A DNA stretch of 64,000 bases from Prolixibacter bellariivorans ATCC BAA-1284 (GCF_000621705.1 NZ_JHXO01000008.1:248001-312000), one strand, 5' to 3'. Counted from the stretch's first letter, positions 18,990 through 27,705 are shown. The notes: generated from the sequence alone by a model not told the origin. Made by a program: numbers and translations.

Positions 18990-20033
18990 ATGATATTCAA
19001 CAGGGAAATAAATGTCTCGGACCGGCAAATCAGGCTAATGGCACCTGTCATTTTCTGGGCGCTGATTTTTTTGGTGAAAATGATCAGAGTATTCCCATTC
19101 TACGAAGGTCCCAGCCTGACCGAGCACCTTGAAACGATTGTCATTACAACCAGCCTTGAATTGATTCCCTTTTGTCTGTTTTACTTTTACCTGATCCCGC
19201 AATTGTTTTCAAAGGGAAGGATGTTTTGGTATGCCGTCCTCCTTTCCGTTCTCTTTCTGGCCTCGTTTGGTTTTGTGTGGGGGTGGGTATATTATTACCG
19301 GGGAGTTGTAACAAGCCATCAGGAGCAAATGGTGATTTACAAAGCCAGCCTCGGACACAATATTCTGAGTGTTTTGTATGCTTTTGTTCTGGGATTTACC
19401 GTTGAATGGCTCGAGCAGTTCAGAAAACAAAAAGAAATCACCGAGAAGCAAATCCGCTCGGAACTGGCGTTGCTCCGCTCACAGATCAATCCGCATTTTC
19501 TGTTTAATACCCTGAACAACATTAACTCCTTTTCGGGAAGCAATCCCGAAAAAACGTCCTTTGCCATCATCAAGCTGTCGGAAATCATGCGGTACATGTT
19601 ATACGATGCCAGAGATGAACTGGTGCCGCTGGAAAAGGAAATTGCCTACATCCGTAACTATCTTTCGCTGCAGCGGCTCCGTTTCCGAAACCCGGAGTTC
19701 GTGAAGTGTGATATCAGCGATGAAACGGGTCACGTTATGGTTCCCCCGCTGTTGTTTATCACGTTTATCGAAAATGCATTCAAACACGGAAAGACCAGTA
19801 TGACCAATAGCATCGGGATTAAGCTGCGTGTAACGCAAAGCACCATTCATTTCGATTGCATGAATCACATCCGCAACAAGAGCAATACGGAAGAACAGGC
19901 AGAAGGAGGCATCGGGATTGAGAATACCAAACGAAGGCTGGAATTATTGTTCCCCAAGCGACACCAGCTGTTGATAGAAAACGACGGACAGGTTTTTCAC
20001 GTTCAACTAAAAATCCGACTCAATGAAAATTAA
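18990..20033 (+). CDS. LytS-type sensor histidine kinase
   Basis: 347 residues from the ATG at 18990 (a TTG one codon earlier is ignored). Four N-terminal membrane segments lead through a short coiled coil to the His_kinase domain: LRSQINPHFLFNTLNNINSF with phospho-acceptor His169, then the ATPase N-box FIENAFKHG and G-box GGIGIENTKRRL. This is the short 5TM/LytS class that partners LytTR regulators. Its 3' end overlaps the regulator gene by 11 bases, so the two are a cotranscribed two-component pair. The signal is unknown. Confidence 0.93.
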   Translation: MIFNREINVSDRQIRLMAPVIFWALIFLVKMIRVFPFYEGPSLTEHLETIVITTSLELIPFCLFYFYLIPQLFSKGRMFWYAVLLSVLFLASFGFVWGWVYYYRGVVTSHQEQMVIYKASLGHNILSVLYAFVLGFTVEWLEQFRKQKEITEKQIRSELALLRSQINPHFLFNTLNNINSFSGSNPEKTSFAIIKLSEIMRYMLYDARDELVPLEKEIAYIRNYLSLQRLRFRNPEFVKCDISDETGHVMVPPLLFITFIENAFKHGKTSMTNSIGIKLRVTQSTIHFDCMNHIRNKSNTEEQAEGGIGIENTKRRLELLFPKRHQLLIENDGQVFHVQLKIRLNEN

Positions 20034-20733
20034 TTGTATTGTCATCGACGATGAGGTCCCCGCCATCGAATTGATGGAGAACTATATTTCCAGGGTTCCG
20101 TTTCTGCATTTGCTGAAGAGTTTCGACAATGCGATTGAGCCCATTAATTACATTCAGTCGAATCAGGTGGATGTGATATTTCTGGACATTGAAATGGAGG
20201 GCTTCACCGGGCTTCAGTTTATCAAGGCACTGAAGCACAAACCACAAATTATCCTGACCACGGCCTACGACCGGTATGCTATCGACGCCTTTAATCTGAA
20301 TGTGACAGACTATCTGCTTAAGCCCATTTCGTTCGAGCGTTTTATTCAGGCTATCGACAAGTTGTTCGATATATTTACGCAAAACAGGCCCCCGGTGGCA
20401 GAACCCAATCAGTACCGTAAAGATTATTTCTTTGTAAAAACAGAATATCGCATGCAGCGCGTTGATTTTGATGATATCCTATATGTGGAAGGGATGAAGG
20501 AATACCTGCGCATCCATACGAAAACAGAGAAAATTATGATTCTGGAAAGTTTCAGGAACATCATGGAAGCGCTTCCCCGTGATAATTTTTTCAGGGTGCA
20601 TAAATCATATATTGTCGCCATCAATAAGATTGACAGTGTCGAAAAAAACCGGATCACCATTGGCGAAACAAGCATCCCAATCAGTGATACCTACAAGGAA
20701 TCGTTCCTGATTATGCTGAAACAAAACAGTTAG
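20023..20733 (+). CDS. LytTR family response regulator
   Basis: 236 residues. An N-terminal receiver domain has the acidic pair in CIVIDDE, the phosphorylated Asp55 in VIFLDIEMEGF, and Lys in YLLKPISFERF. The C-terminal LytTR DNA-binding domain contains RVDFDDILYVEGMKEYLRIH, NIMEALPRDNFFRVHKSYIV and NRITIGETSIPISDTY. It overlaps the kinase gene. The obvious candidate target is the divergent hydrolase/DUF5916 run, inferred from position only. A palindromic repeat follows 6 bp after the stop. Confidence 0.95.
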   Translation: MKINCIVIDDEVPAIELMENYISRVPFLHLLKSFDNAIEPINYIQSNQVDVIFLDIEMEGFTGLQFIKALKHKPQIILTTAYDRYAIDAFNLNVTDYLLKPISFERFIQAIDKLFDIFTQNRPPVAEPNQYRKDYFFVKTEYRMQRVDFDDILYVEGMKEYLRIHTKTEKIMILESFRNIMEALPRDNFFRVHKSYIVAINKIDSVEKNRITIGETSIPISDTYKESFLIMLKQNS

Positions 20734-20739
20734 TACGTG

Positions 20740-20761
20740 GAGACGTAGCATGCTACGTCTC
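20740..20761. repeat. Dispersed palindromic repeat, copy 4 (perfect)
   Basis: GAGACGTAGCA and its exact complement form a 22-bp perfect palindrome, followed by TACCATAG. It starts 6 bases after the response-regulator stop, so it may also act as its terminator. The 21-bp repeat array begins immediately after it. Confidence 0.85.
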
Positions 20762-20779
20762 TACCATAGACTGTAGCCG

Positions 20780-21425
20780 TCAACGCTGCCCTGGAAGCGC
20801 TCAAGCCTACCGGAGAAGTCATCAACAGAACCCAGGAAACGATCAACACGGGTCGGGAAGCCGTCAACGCTACCTCGGAAATGCTCAAGCCTGCATCAGA
20901 AGCCGTCAGGACTACTCCGGAAGTCCTCATGACTACTTCCAGAATCATCAGGACTACTTCAGAAATGCTCAAGGCTACTCCGTAAGTGTTCAACACAACT
21001 TCGGAAACACTCAAGGCTACTTACGAAATGCTCAAGCCTGCATCAGAAGCCGTCAGGACTACTTCGGAAGTGCTCAGGACTACTTACAGAGCCGTCAGGA
21101 CTACTTTCAAAGTCATCAGGACTACTTTCAGAGCGGTGAGAAGTAGTCCTGACGAAAATTTAACCTGTCCTGACGGGTTGGTCACTCGCCCTGAAGCCTC
21201 TCGTAGTGTTCCTGACAGTTTTTTTATCCTTCCTGACGACTTCTTTACCTTTCCTTAAGGCTTCCACTCCTGCCCTGACGGTTTCGCATCCTCTCCTAAA
21301 CACTTTTCCGGTTGTCCTTAAGCCTTCGCATGTTCTCCCAAAGACTTCTGCAGTTGTCCTGACGAGTTCCCGGGTGCTCCAGAAGGCTTCGGAAGTTGTC
21401 ACAACCACTTACCCGGTTGCACCAA
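20780..21425. repeat. Giant inverted array of 21-bp degenerate tandem repeats (31 units)
   Basis: The forward arm (20780-21136) has 17 units, each starting with TCA or a close variant at exact 21-base steps. Its consensus begins TCAGGACTAC and ends GGAAGTGC. The reverse arm (21132-21425) has 14 units with the same consensus on the minus strand, again at exact 21-base steps. The two arms meet head to head at a perfect 12-bp hairpin. A 39-bp exact direct repeat occurs at 20878-20916 and 21025-21063, 147 bases (seven units) apart. Frames are interrupted by stops (for example TAA at 20983), so I treat the array as noncoding. Function is unknown. Confidence 0.9.
21116..21152. repeat. Apex hairpin of the inverted array
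   Basis: TCAGGACTACTT (21116-21127) and AAGTAGTCCTGA (21141-21152) are perfect complements with a 13-base loop. This marks the switch between the two array arms. Confidence 0.9.
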
Positions 21426-21616
21426 GAACATGTGATGGCTGAATAATTTTTTTGTTAACTTGGGTGAGACTTAAGAATCAATCAAACGAAGGCGGAAATC
21501 AAAGATTCAACATAACAAGTACACAATACATTCCTATGTAGATAAAAAAACCGATGCACATTCATATTATCAACACAACATACAGAGCAATCTCAGTAAC
21601 CTAAAATCAGATAGAA

Positions 21617-23890
21617 ATGATAAGGAAGATCAATAAAATTAAAAATTTTGGGATATTTCAAAACTTCGCTTGGAATGGTTTAAACGATTTCAAAAAGAAA
21701 AATCTGATTTACGGTTGGAATTATTCAGGAAAAACAACGCTGTCAAAGCTCTTCCAAAACCTTGAGTTTAAGGATAAGAATAAATATTTCTCCGGTTCAG
21801 AGTTTGACCTAACAACTGAAAAAGGAAATACAACTACAACTCATACTCAAAATGATTTAGAAGCTTTCCCCTATGCTGTAAAAGTCTTCAATACCAATTA
21901 TATCAGACGGGTTTTTACATTTGACGAACCTAACTCTGATATTCAACCAATATCATTTTATCTTGGTGACCCATCGGGTGAATTAGACAAAAAAATTAAG
22001 AAATTAGATAAGAATAAAGGTCAATTAGAAAATATTAGAGACAACCGCTATCAAGAGATAGTTGATGAATTTGGGAAATATGACAAGAAAACAGGAAGCA
22101 AGTTTACTGATAAAGCAAAGGACATAAGAGAGAATTATTTAGACGGCAAACTGACAAGAGATGATTTTAATATTTCACATTTTAGAAAAATTACTGGTCG
22201 TGTAAAAAATGATCTACCTAAATACATTTTATCAAATACAGAAAGAGATAAAATAAAAGCAGATGCTGTTGTAACAAAAGACTTCGAACCACAAAATGAA
22301 GATTATAATTTTTCTGAAGGCCTTGAAACACTTGCGGAAAAGGTAAAAACTATTTTAGAAGATACCGCACCAAAATCAATTCCCTTTCCTGAGTTGGACG
22401 AGAATCCAGCGTTATTTGACTGGGTTCAAAAAGGTATAAAACTGCACGAAGGAGAAACAGAATGTAAATTTTGCACGAAAACCTTACCTCAAAACAGAAT
22501 TAAGGATTTAAACTCATACTATTCTAAAAAACTTACAGAAATTCAGGATTCAATTGCAAACACACAAGAAAAGATAGAAGCTGAAAAAGAGAAGTTGAAA
22601 ATCACATTTCCAGACAAAAAAAACTTGGGAGGTGGTTTTCAGCCAGATTATCAAAAAGCGATAGATAATTACAGTGAAACTGCGAAGAAGTATAAAACCC
22701 AACTTTCTATCTTAGAGAAAGATTTAAAACGAAAATCCTCTGATTATTTCAATGATATTCCCGTAACTGAAATTGAAATTATTTCCTTTAAAGAGGATTT
22801 TAAGGAAATAAAGAAAGCAGTAAAAGCTCATAATGATTGGTTAGCAGAATTTGACGATAATAAGAAAAAAGCTTTAGATAAAATTTTAAATCATTATGTC
22901 GCAGAATATTTACAAGCCGAGGATTACAACAAGAAAGAATCAGATAAAGACGAAGCTGTAACAATTATATCAAATATCAACTCTAAAATTACAACAAATA
23001 AAGCTGAAAAATTAGCTCTTGAAGCACAGTTGAAAAGTAGCGTGAAAGGTCAGAAAGAATTAAATGATATTTTAGAAATATTACTTCATCGAAACGACAT
23101 CAAAATCGAAATCAAAAATGATATATTCACGCTTGAAAGAAGTGGACACCCTGCGAGTAATTTGAGTGAGGGTGAAAAATCAGCAATTGCTTTTGCTTAT
23201 TTTCTAACAGAACTTAAAGCACTTAGAAACGATGCCCCTCCCAAATTGCCAAACACTATTGTTTTTATTGATGATCCGATTTCAAGTTTGGATAGTAATC
23301 ACATTTTTCAAGTGCGTTCGTTATTGCAAACTTTTTTCAAAGAAGAAAACTACGCTCAATTATTTATTTCAACACACAATTTTGAGTTCTTTTCAGTTAT
23401 GTTGGATACGAACTTATTTGGAAGTAAAAACAAAGATACAAATGGAAATAAACGTCCACTATATTTCATAAAAAGAAATGACAATAACTCATCTGAGATA
23501 AAAAAACTACCTCTTTCTTTTAGTTCTTATAAATCTGAATATGTCGGTCTATTCCATACGATTAAGGAATTTAATGAATTAGCAGATAAAGAAGATTTTA
23601 CAAATTTGTTAATTCTTCCTAATGCTGTTCGTAGATTTCTTGAACTATACACTCTTATGAAATATCCGAGTGATTCAGAAGTTGATAATAGAATAAAAAA
23701 AGTATTTAATCCAGAAGATAAACCTACTTATAATACAAAATTATTGCATTGGTTTTCACATCAAAATCAATTCGAGAAAGTACAACAACACGATGATAAA
23801 ATACTACAATTAGAAGATGCCATAAAAGAACTACTTGAACATATTGAAACGAAAGATGAATTACATTGGAAAGGGCTAAATGGAGAATAA
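21617..23890 (+). CDS. RloC-like AAA_13 ATPase with zinc hook, candidate anticodon nuclease
   Basis: 757 residues. The ATPase is an ABC/SMC-type head split by coiled coils: Walker A GWNYSGKTT (33-41), signature LSEGEK (516-521) and Walker B IVFIDDP (548-554). Between them is a long lysine/glutamate-rich coiled coil with CKFC at 283-286, a zinc-hook-like CxxC as in RloC. The C-terminus has LPNAVRRFLELYTLMKYP with Arg672 and Glu676, then His711 or His715, resembling the Arg-Glu-His active-site order of PrrC/RloC anticodon nucleases. RloC is a DNA-damage or phage-responsive tRNA-cutting protein. The gene is strongly AT-rich compared with its neighbours, suggesting acquisition by transfer. No restriction-modification genes are nearby. 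The AAA_13 call is firm; nuclease activity is inferred. Confidence 0.8.
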   Translation: MIRKINKIKNFGIFQNFAWNGLNDFKKKNLIYGWNYSGKTTLSKLFQNLEFKDKNKYFSGSEFDLTTEKGNTTTTHTQNDLEAFPYAVKVFNTNYIRRVFTFDEPNSDIQPISFYLGDPSGELDKKIKKLDKNKGQLENIRDNRYQEIVDEFGKYDKKTGSKFTDKAKDIRENYLDGKLTRDDFNISHFRKITGRVKNDLPKYILSNTERDKIKADAVVTKDFEPQNEDYNFSEGLETLAEKVKTILEDTAPKSIPFPELDENPALFDWVQKGIKLHEGETECKFCTKTLPQNRIKDLNSYYSKKLTEIQDSIANTQEKIEAEKEKLKITFPDKKNLGGGFQPDYQKAIDNYSETAKKYKTQLSILEKDLKRKSSDYFNDIPVTEIEIISFKEDFKEIKKAVKAHNDWLAEFDDNKKKALDKILNHYVAEYLQAEDYNKKESDKDEAVTIISNINSKITTNKAEKLALEAQLKSSVKGQKELNDILEILLHRNDIKIEIKNDIFTLERSGHPASNLSEGEKSAIAFAYFLTELKALRNDAPPKLPNTIVFIDDPISSLDSNHIFQVRSLLQTFFKEENYAQLFISTHNFEFFSVMLDTNLFGSKNKDTNGNKRPLYFIKRNDNNSSEIKKLPLSFSSYKSEYVGLFHTIKEFNELADKEDFTNLLILPNAVRRFLELYTLMKYPSDSEVDNRIKKVFNPEDKPTYNTKLLHWFSHQNQFEKVQQHDDKILQLEDAIKELLEHIETKDELHWKGLNGE

Positions 23891-24046
23891 AAAAGTATGT
23901 TCACTTAATTCGTATAAGTAATGACAAGGGAAATACTAAATATCAAGGCTTGTAGCAGCCTCAAACAACATAGCTGTTTGACTATAAAGAACCGCGCACT
24001 CTGCCACTATTTATACTATTTGCCTTTACAATAAGCTTACTAAACA

Positions 24047-24583
24047 ATGAAAACACTCTTCATACAAATCTTTATAGCGACTTTTTTATTTACCAACCAT
24101 ACGTTTCAACAAGGGAAACAAAAGGATGATTTAAGTACTCTGAGAATAGTGAATATTAGAGACACTTTAATAATCGCTTTCCAGGGAACAGATTGTGGTG
24201 AATGGGGAGGTCATCGAGAAACGATTTATTTGCAAAGAAATAAAGAGCGTAAAATAACAGCCAGATATCTAAAAGACACGGTTCCTTGCGATATTGTTGA
24301 GAAACACGGAATCGGTGTTCTTGATGATGCTAAAAGGGAGGTCATTGTCGATACTTCGAAAGTCCTGAATACAGAAGAAGAAAGACAAATAAGTAATTTC
24401 ATTAAAAGAGTTTCTGAACTGTACATTGAGGGAGGAAATTGGTATTGGAATTTTGGTGATTATTATACAATTAAAAATACGAATGGAACATTCCTGTTAC
24501 ATTATTGGAATAGCGGAAACAACAGGGAAACTGGCTATCACAATATGATAAAAAAGATTTTTCAAATAACACACAAAAAATGA
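24047..24583 (+). CDS. Hypothetical exported protein
   Basis: 178 residues with a signal peptide (MKTLFIQIFIATFLFTNHTF). The mature part has GTDCGEWGGHRETIYLQR and a C-terminal YTIKNTNGTFLLHYWN segment, with two Cys that could pair. No family is recognised. It is AT-rich like the ATPase gene 156 bp upstream, and its stop overlaps the next start (ATGA), so the two small genes are coupled. Confidence 0.6.
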   Translation: MKTLFIQIFIATFLFTNHTFQQGKQKDDLSTLRIVNIRDTLIIAFQGTDCGEWGGHRETIYLQRNKERKITARYLKDTVPCDIVEKHGIGVLDDAKREVIVDTSKVLNTEEERQISNFIKRVSELYIEGGNWYWNFGDYYTIKNTNGTFLLHYWNSGNNRETGYHNMIKKIFQITHKK

Positions 24584-24933
24584 AATACAGAGAACTAACA
24601 ATCCTGGTTATCTTACTTCTCACCATTGCGATTTTCTCGTCATTCACTCAGCAAAAAGAGGAAAGGGTAAAAATAACGAAACAAAATCTGATGGGTGCTT
24701 ACGGAGGTGACGAAGAAACGGAAAACGCCTATTTCGGAATTTATAAAGATTCCATCTACTATCCCGACTCCAACATTTGGATAAAATACCAATTAAAAGG
24801 CGACACGATTGTTATAACAAATTATGACAACTCGATTGAAAAGCTTTTAATACTAAAACTGACGACTGATTCTCTTGTTGTAAATAACCTAAACTACGAC
24901 ATGGAGAATCACTTAAACAGACGAACCCATTAA
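24580..24933 (+). CDS. Hypothetical exported or membrane-anchored protein
   Basis: 117 residues. An N-terminal hydrophobic segment (TILVILLLTIAIFSSF) is either a signal peptide or an anchor. The remainder is a small beta-rich domain (ENAYFGIYKDSIYYPDSN, IKYQLKGDTIVITNYD) resembling generic lipocalin-like Bacteroidota proteins. The start overlaps the preceding stop by four bases. No function is assigned. Confidence 0.6.
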   Translation: MKYRELTILVILLLTIAIFSSFTQQKEERVKITKQNLMGAYGGDEETENAYFGIYKDSIYYPDSNIWIKYQLKGDTIVITNYDNSIEKLLILKLTTDSLVVNNLNYDMENHLNRRTH

Positions 24934-24986
24934 GTTCTGACAAAAAGAAGAATTAAATGATAAAACTGACAACTAATTGACTGCAA

Positions 24987-25367
24987 ATGATTGATGTAAA
25001 TTCGAATAAATTTTGGTATACATTTTCGATAATCGGGGTAATTATTTTGGGAATAACTGTTGCAATAATACAAACATGGACAGATAGGCAGTATGAAATT
25101 GTAGACACCGAAACAATGATAAATAGTAAAATATCAAAATGCAGACCTGATCATGGAGCAAGTTACGTTGAACTGACAAATAAAAGAAAAATCCTCATCC
25201 CACAATGCACAAATTATTCATATTCTAAATCTGGATTATGTGACATAATAAAATCAGGAGACTCCATCTATAAAAAAGAAAATAATGACACAATAATTAT
25301 TTTAAAGAATCATCAGAAATTTATTTTTACGGTCGGAAAAGCTCTAAATGTTCCAAATTGGAAATAA
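24987..25367 (+). CDS. Hypothetical single-pass membrane protein
   Basis: 126 residues. One N-terminal membrane segment (TFSIIGVIILGITVAIIQT) is followed by a polar domain with three Cys (ISKCRPDHG, LIPQCTNY, SGLCDII). It is AT-rich and lies 53 bp after the previous small gene, so it is the last member of the AT-rich insert. No family is recognised. Confidence 0.55.
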   Translation: MIDVNSNKFWYTFSIIGVIILGITVAIIQTWTDRQYEIVDTETMINSKISKCRPDHGASYVELTNKRKILIPQCTNYSYSKSGLCDIIKSGDSIYKKENNDTIIILKNHQKFIFTVGKALNVPNWK

Positions 25368-25439
25368 AGCTTAAGTTGCTAACCATTTGTCACATGACAG
25401 GCGGACGATTTTAAGTTCGACAACTGAATCTTTACACAC

Positions 25440-26246
25440 ATGAAAAACTTCGAAGGAAAAACGGCATTGATCACCGGAGGCGCTTCCGGCATCGGGAAAC
25501 TGATGGCCGGCATCCTGTTGGATCAAAAAGCCCGGGTCATCATCTGGGACCTCAACCCCGAAGGAATTGATGTAACCATTGGGGAGTTGTCTGCCCGCGG
25601 TTCCATTGCCGGTTACCGGGTGGATGTGGCCAATGTGGAGCAGGTCAAAGAGACCGCTCAAAAGGTAAAGCAGGAACACGGTGTGGTGGATGTGCTCATC
25701 AACAATGCCGGTATCGTGGTTGGGAAGTATTTTCACGAACACACCACCAGCGACATCCTGAAAACCATGGAGGTCAACACCAACGCCCCCATGCTGGTTA
25801 CCCGGGAGTTCCTGGGCGATATGATGAAGCAAAACTCGGGGCACATCTGCAACATTGCCTCATCGGCCGGGATTGTTTCCAACCCGAAAATGGCCGTGTA
25901 TGCCGCCAGTAAATGGGCCGTTACCGGTTGGTCGGACAGTCTGCGCCTGGAAATGAAACAGCTCAAAAAGAATATCGGCGTCACCACCATTATGCCCTAC
26001 TACATCAACACCGGCATGTTCGACGGGGTGCAATCACGCATCCCGATTCTGAAACCCGAACCGACGGCCCGCCGAATCATCAAAGCCATGAGAAAAGGGA
26101 AAAAGATGGTTACCTTCCCGCGGTACATTTACCCGCTGACCCGCATCAGTCAGGGGCTGTTTTCGACCAATGGCTTTGACTGGCTGGCCAGTAATGTATT
26201 TGGAATTTATAAAACAATGGAGCATTTTAAGGGACGCAAATCATAA
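25440..26246 (+). CDS. Short-chain dehydrogenase/reductase
   Basis: 268-residue Rossmann-fold oxidoreductase. The cofactor motif is TGGASGIG near the N-terminus, NNAGIV follows the fourth strand, and the catalytic Ser and YAASK (Tyr, Lys) are present. The C-terminal part (ISQGLFSTNGFDWLASNVFG) resembles the membrane-associated retinol dehydrogenase-like SDRs, which act on lipophilic alcohols. It is 18 bp upstream of an aldehyde dehydrogenase, so the pair could oxidise a fatty or aromatic alcohol to the acid. Base composition returns to the window average here. Confidence 0.92.
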   Translation: MKNFEGKTALITGGASGIGKLMAGILLDQKARVIIWDLNPEGIDVTIGELSARGSIAGYRVDVANVEQVKETAQKVKQEHGVVDVLINNAGIVVGKYFHEHTTSDILKTMEVNTNAPMLVTREFLGDMMKQNSGHICNIASSAGIVSNPKMAVYAASKWAVTGWSDSLRLEMKQLKKNIGVTTIMPYYINTGMFDGVQSRIPILKPEPTARRIIKAMRKGKKMVTFPRYIYPLTRISQGLFSTNGFDWLASNVFGIYKTMEHFKGRKS

Positions 26247-26264
26247 CGTTTGGAACACAACACG

Positions 26265-27644
26265 ATGAACGATACAGCTGAACAGATCATTGTTGACAAA
26301 CTGGAGAGCCAACGGGCTTATTTCGCCACCCACGAAACCCAGGATATCCGTTTCCGGTTAACGCAGCTTCGCCAGCTCAGGCAAGCCATCGACCAATACC
26401 GGGAGAAAATAGAACAGGCATTGTGGGTCGATTTGCACAAGTCGCCCGAGGAAGCCTTTCTGACCGAAATCAGCATTGTGACGGGCGAAATCGATAACCA
26501 CATCAAGCACCTGAAGAAGTGGGCCAAACCGAAACGTGTTTCCACGCCCATTCAGCTGTTACCGTCATCAAGTAAAATCATTTACGAACCACTGGGAGTC
26601 GCCTTAATCGTGGCCCCGTGGAACTACCCGTTTCAGTTGTTGATCAATTCGCTAGTGGGCGCTATCTCAGCCGGCTGCTGCAGTATCTTAAAGCCATCGC
26701 CCGATGCGCCAACCATTGCCCGCGTGATGGAAGAGATGATTCACGAGCATTTCGCCCCGGAATATGTGAGTGTTGTTCAGGGAGGAAGAGAAACCAACAC
26801 CCGTCTGTTTGCCCAACGTTTCGACATCATCTTTTTCACCGGCAGTCCGAAAGTCGGGAAAGTGGTGATGGAAGCCGCGGCCAAACATTTAACGCCGGTG
26901 GTACTGGAACTGGGCGGTAAAAGTCCCTGCATCGTGGATGCAGATGCCAACCTCGATATCGCTGCCAAACGTATCGCCTGGGGGAAATTGATCAATGCCG
27001 GGCAAACCTGTATTGCTCCCGACTACCTGCTGGCCCACCAATCGGTGAAAGACGAGCTGCTGGATAAAGTAGCCGAAAACATCCGGTCGATGTACGGTCC
27101 CGACATCCAACAAAGCCGGTTTTATCCGCGTATCGTCAGTGAACGGGCCATGGAACGGCTGACCGGATTGTTGGAGCAGGGAACCATTCATACCGGCGGA
27201 GAAGTGGATACCAGTGAAAAGTACATCGCCCCCACCATCATCGATGATGTTTCACCCGATTTCAGGATTATGCAGGATGAAATCTTCGGTCCCATCCTTC
27301 CGGTGATGACGTTCGAACACATTGACGAAGCCATTGAGTACGTGAATAAAAACGAAAAGCCCCTCGCCTTCTACTATTTCGGCAAGAACAAACAGGCCAA
27401 AGAAGTTTTATCCCAAACGACCTCCGGCGGTGGCTGCATCAACGACACGCTGATGCACATTGCCAATCACCATATGCCCTTTGGCGGCGTTGGTAACAGC
27501 GGCACCGGCAACTACCACGGCCGGGAGAGCTTTCTGGCGTTCAGCAATCAGCGCTCCATCGTCTCTTCCCCCACGTGGATTGACTTGCCCTTCAAATATG
27601 TGCCGTTTAAATACTTTTGGGTACTGAAGAAAATATTGAAGTAA
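26265..27644 (+). CDS. Aldehyde dehydrogenase (class 3-like)
   Basis: 459 residues from the ATG at 26265 (a TTG at 26250 would add five residues). Motifs include APWNYPFQL (cofactor site), FTGSPKVGK, the general base in LELGGKSP, and the nucleophile Cys in NAGQTCIAPDY. Near the end are DEIFGPILP and the C-terminal MPFGGVGNSGTGNYHG. The length and lack of an N-terminal extension match class 3/fatty aldehyde dehydrogenases. It is cotranscribed with the SDR gene. Confidence 0.95.
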   Translation: MNDTAEQIIVDKLESQRAYFATHETQDIRFRLTQLRQLRQAIDQYREKIEQALWVDLHKSPEEAFLTEISIVTGEIDNHIKHLKKWAKPKRVSTPIQLLPSSSKIIYEPLGVALIVAPWNYPFQLLINSLVGAISAGCCSILKPSPDAPTIARVMEEMIHEHFAPEYVSVVQGGRETNTRLFAQRFDIIFFTGSPKVGKVVMEAAAKHLTPVVLELGGKSPCIVDADANLDIAAKRIAWGKLINAGQTCIAPDYLLAHQSVKDELLDKVAENIRSMYGPDIQQSRFYPRIVSERAMERLTGLLEQGTIHTGGEVDTSEKYIAPTIIDDVSPDFRIMQDEIFGPILPVMTFEHIDEAIEYVNKNEKPLAFYYFGKNKQAKEVLSQTTSGGGCINDTLMHIANHHMPFGGVGNSGTGNYHGRESFLAFSNQRSIVSSPTWIDLPFKYVPFKYFWVLKKILK

Positions 27645-27697
27645 AGCCGGGTTGCGGCCGCCGACGCTACAGGAAAAACCATATCAGCAGATAGTCG

Positions 27698-27705
27698 TAA
27701 ATTTG
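27698..27705 (+). promoter_or_regulatory. Candidate -7 box for the Crp/Fnr-type regulator
   Basis: TAAATTTG matches TAnnTTTG exactly, 46 bases before the ATG at 27752. The -33 element is not clear. Confidence 0.45.

Noticed and set aside
20730-21408. ORFs of 80-95 codons on both strands inside the inverted array with heptad-like repeats (TTSEVLR type)
   Set aside because: They arise from the 21-base period, frames are cut by stops, starts are GTG or absent, and no ribosome-binding context is seen. Kept only as an alternative explanation.
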